Source: Isosphaeraceae bacterium (GTDB taxonomy: Bacteria > Planctomycetota > Planctomycetia > Isosphaerales > Isosphaeraceae). Taken from it: a DNA stretch of 64,000 nucleotides. Of the stretch, positions 62,391 to 64,000 are shown in pieces. A model generated the notes under the pieces. That model was not told the DNA's origin and did not search any database. It saw only the letters and a list, made by a program, of their open reading frames with translations. Positions within the stretch are counted from its first letter, which is position 1; each line of letters begins with the position of its first letter. The position numbers were made by a program, and so were the translations under genes. Where the stretch lies: assembly GCA_026004735.1 (NCBI GenBank), contig BPJS01000001.1, forward strand, positions 2,108,001 to 2,172,000. The letters run 5' to 3'.

Positions 62391-62424
62391 GGGCGGGCAC
62401 TGCCGATAGTCGCAGCGCCCGCCC
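62391..62424 (+). terminator. GC-rich hairpin after the PEP-CTERM gene
   Basis: GGGCGGGC (62391-62398) pairs with 62417-62424 and CTGC (62400-62403) with GCAG (62412-62415) around an A/C mismatch; an 8-nt loop is left. Only a weak U-run (TTACTGTTT) follows. Likely transcript end. Confidence 0.45.
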
Positions 62425-63024
62425 TTACTGTTTCGGCCCCGCCCACCCGGCACCCACGCGGCTTTATCCGGTTCCTTACTCCGGGCGTCGATTCCGTCGC
62501 TTGAGCCCGCAGAGTCCGCCTCTCTTGCCAACGCCCTCTCGCTCCCAAGCAACCCGCGGGACTGTCCGCCCCACCGTCTGGCGATCGCGACGGTTCCGGC
62601 CACCCCCGGGCCTGACTCGCTCAGGCCATCGCGCCGAACCGTCCGCCTCAACGATTTCGTGCTTACACCCCCCCCAGACAGCCTATTCGGCCCAGATTCT
62701 CTCTGGTTCCGGCCTCCTCGTGATCCGAGATCGCGCCTGGTGACCCCGCAACCGGACCTCCGAGTGTTACGACCAAGCTGGCTGCGGTCGTTTCCTCTCT
62801 ACCTGGACGGCTGCTTCGCATTCTGATCCGGGAGCTCGTCGGCCGTCGTGGTCCGAATGCGCCAGGTTGGCCTTCTCTCCGCGAGCCGACGTCCGGTCTT
62901 AACAAACAGGAAGGGGGGGGGGGACGACATGCGGCGTCGCCCTCTGGATCACTCGGTCGGCGGGCCGATCGACGCGCTGGGAGGCGTGGATCGGTCCCAG
63001 CCCGATCTCAGACCCGGCGAGAGG
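62425..63024. other. Gene-poor stretch between PEP-CTERM and DUF2256 genes
   Basis: About 600 bases with no convincing gene. Only an 11-G run at 62913-62923 stands out, five bases before an ATG at 62929 that opens a frame running antisense to the two following minus genes, so I do not call it. C-rich stretch near 62670. Nothing else seen. Confidence 0.5.
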
Positions 63025-63180
63025 TTAGCTGGGCGGCGGGGACGGCCGCCCCGTCCGCCGACACCGTTCCGAACAATAGATCACGAGCTCCCAGTCCCGG
63101 AGCCACTTACGGCGCCAAGAGAAGGGACGCCCGCACGTCGGGCAGGTTTTCGTCGGCAAGAGCGGCTTGCGACGCGCCAT
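63025..63180 (-). CDS. DUF2256 zinc-binding mini-protein
   Basis: A 51-residue basic protein, easily missed because of its size. Reading MARRKPLLPTKTCPTCGRPF then SWRRKWLRDWELVIYCSERCRR, it has two Cys pairs (CPTC and CSERC) and the W-R-R-K-W pattern of DUF2256, a small bacterial family with no known function. The ending RTGRPSPPPS is short. The ATG lies 84 bp beyond the end of the following gene (minus strand order: Gfo/Idh/MocA then this gene), with a perfect palindrome between. Confidence 0.82.
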   Translation of the reverse strand: MARRKPLLPTKTCPTCGRPFSWRRKWLRDWELVIYCSERCRRTGRPSPPPS

Positions 63181-63209
63181 GAAACCGCTGCGGGCCGGGC
63201 TGGTGACGC

Positions 63210-63237
63210 CACCCGGCCGGACCGGTCCGGCCGGGTG
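63210..63237. repeat. Perfect 28-nt palindrome
   Basis: A fully self-complementary GC-rich 28-base sequence, centre between 63223 and 63224, between the Gfo/Idh/MocA stop and the DUF2256 ATG on the minus strand. It could fold as a hairpin terminator without U tract or act as a protein-binding site. Confidence 0.7.
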
Positions 63238-63264
63238 CTGAAGTCGGTTGACTCGGAGTCGGTG

Positions 63265-64000
63265 TCAAACGGTCCAGGGATGACGGTACGACCGGTCGAG
63301 CCAGAGGTTCGCCTGCTCGTTCTTGGGGAAGATCTCTTTTTCGGGGTCGTACTCCAGGTCCGTCCGCAGCCACATGCAGAGGTTGGCGGCGTGAACGGTG
63401 GCCATCGAGTGATGCATCACCTCGGCGTTGGCGACCGGCTGCTGGCGGCTCTTGACGCAATCGAAGAAGTTCCGCACATGATCGAGCGCCCGGCCGGTCT
63501 TTTCTTTGTATTCGGCGACCAATTTCTTTCCTTCCTCGAGCAGGGCCGGCGAGGACACCTCGGTTTCCTTGTAGCCATCGGCGCAGGAAGCCGTGCCTTC
63601 GTCGCCCTCGAAGGTCATCCCGCACGAGCCTTTCCAACCCTCGCGCTGGAGGATCATCCGGGTGCCGCAGGCGAACTCGGTGACCATGCCGTCGCCGCTC
63701 TCGTTGTCGACGAAATGGTAGAGGACCGGCGAGGTGTTCAGGCAATTGATGCCGGCCTGGCCCTGGGCGAAGGTATGGGCGCCCCATTCGCCGATGCAAC
63801 TGGTGTGGAAGTCATAATGACCGCGCCAGCCGCCGTTAACGTACTCGGCGTTATAGGGCCGGGCCGGGCACGGTCCGAGCCAGGCGTCCCAGTCCACCTC
63901 CTCCTTGGGCGGCAGGGGTTGCGCCGGCAGCCAGTCACGACGCATGTAGGCATCGTCCCACGGAGCGATGTGCGCGCGGACGGTGTGAACCTTGCCCAGC
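63265..64000 (-). CDS. Gfo/Idh/MocA oxidoreductase, C-terminal part (start outside window)
   Basis: The frame stays open through the window edge, so only about 245 C-terminal residues are seen (LGKVHTVRAHIAPWDDAYM at the edge end). GKVHTVRAHI is the typical strand leading into the C-terminal domain; then WDAWLGPCPARPYN, the substrate-side GGWRGHYDFHTSCIGEWGAHTFAQ, and the end HVRNFFDCVKSRQQPVANAEVMHHSMATVHAANL are characteristic. Sugar substrate unknown. A second copy of the family lies at 41.1-42.5 kb. Confidence 0.85.
   Translation of the reverse strand, partial: LGKVHTVRAHIAPWDDAYMRRDWLPAQPLPPKEEVDWDAWLGPCPARPYNAEYVNGGWRGHYDFHTSCIGEWGAHTFAQGQAGINCLNTSPVLYHFVDNESGDGMVTEFACGTRMILQREGWKGSCGMTFEGDEGTASCADGYKETEVSSPALLEEGKKLVAEYKEKTGRALDHVRNFFDCVKSRQQPVANAEVMHHSMATVHAANLCMWLRTDLEYDPEKEIFPKNEQANLWLDRSYRHPWTV

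Noticed and set aside
61293-62651. 452-codon minus-strand frame running under the PEP-CTERM gene
   Set aside because: The plus-strand gene has a signal peptide, RBS and PEP-CTERM tag; the reverse frame also runs through the divergent promoter region.
62929-63300. Plus-strand frame starting at ATG 62929 after a G run
   Set aside because: It lies antisense to the DUF2256 and Gfo/Idh/MocA genes; those have family signatures.
1-64000. rRNA, tRNA, CRISPR array, insertion sequences, prophage or integrase
   Set aside because: I scanned for tRNA arm patterns, repeat-spacer periodicity, transposase motifs and terminal inverted repeats and saw none that held up.

Overview
This window is GC-rich bacterial chromosome and almost certainly comes from a planctomycete, most likely of the Isosphaeraceae type. 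The marker genes are a DUF1501 protein paired with a cytochrome-c/DUF1549/DUF1553 (PSD1-type) protein, Gfo/Idh/MocA oxidoreductases, a surface protein with the planctomycete LEPR-type N-terminal motif, a PEP-CTERM protein, a zinc-ribbon SpoVG, several Ser/Thr kinases and a DUF2256 mini-protein. Only genus-level inference is lacking: I cannot run any search. I saw no rRNA, tRNA, CRISPR array, insertion sequence or prophage; it reads as ordinary chromosome with a few unusual operons.

Layout. 1-2.4 kb (minus): envelope glycosylation (GT4 start, WaaP-like LPS kinase, membrane GT39-like protein), chained by ATGA overlaps. 2.5-5.4 kb (minus): a two-gene sensor made of a periplasmic-binding-like protein and a histidine kinase. 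5.6-8.2 kb (plus): phosphohexosamine mutase plus glycogen-synthase-type GT4. 8.3-12.8 kb: sigma-like protein, long acyl-CoA dehydrogenase, zinc-ribbon Ser/Thr kinase. 12.9-19.0 kb: a complete phosphate module phoR-pstSCAB-phoB without phoU, with a Pho-box-like triple direct repeat before pstS. 19.0-27.6 kb: csrA, trxB, ftsH, PfkB kinase, archease, TPR-like protein, ispE-spoVG (with a textbook terminator), alpha/beta hydrolase. 27.8-31.5 kb: TIM-barrel PEP-hydrolase-like, Tm-1-like and acyl-AMP ligase genes, apparently an operon. 31.6-42.5 kb: FHA kinase, tyrA-purL-(NYN nuclease)-purQ, GH13 amylase, methyltransferase, Gfo/Idh/MocA. 42.6-47.9 kb: cysE, then the planctomycete DUF1501/PSD1 pair on minus.

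47.9-53.2 kb (minus) holds the most interesting system: a compact ESX/type-VII-secretion-like operon with a WXG100-type protein, two helical proteins and a 1338-residue membrane-anchored FtsK/EccC-like ATPase whose N-terminal and post-membrane regions are coiled coils; no other ESX component is present. 53.3-59.0 kb (minus): a tyrosine/homogentisate catabolic operon (hpd, fumarylacetoacetase-family gene, hmgA, flavin reductase, acyl-CoA synthetase) that lacks a maleylacetoacetate isomerase. 59.3-62.3 kb: a small conserved protein and two divergently transcribed surface proteins that share a homologous domain but carry different export/anchor signals. 62.3-64 kb: a 0.68 kb gene-poor stretch, an easily missed 51-residue DUF2256 gene, a perfect 28-nt palindrome, and the 3' end of another Gfo/Idh/MocA gene.
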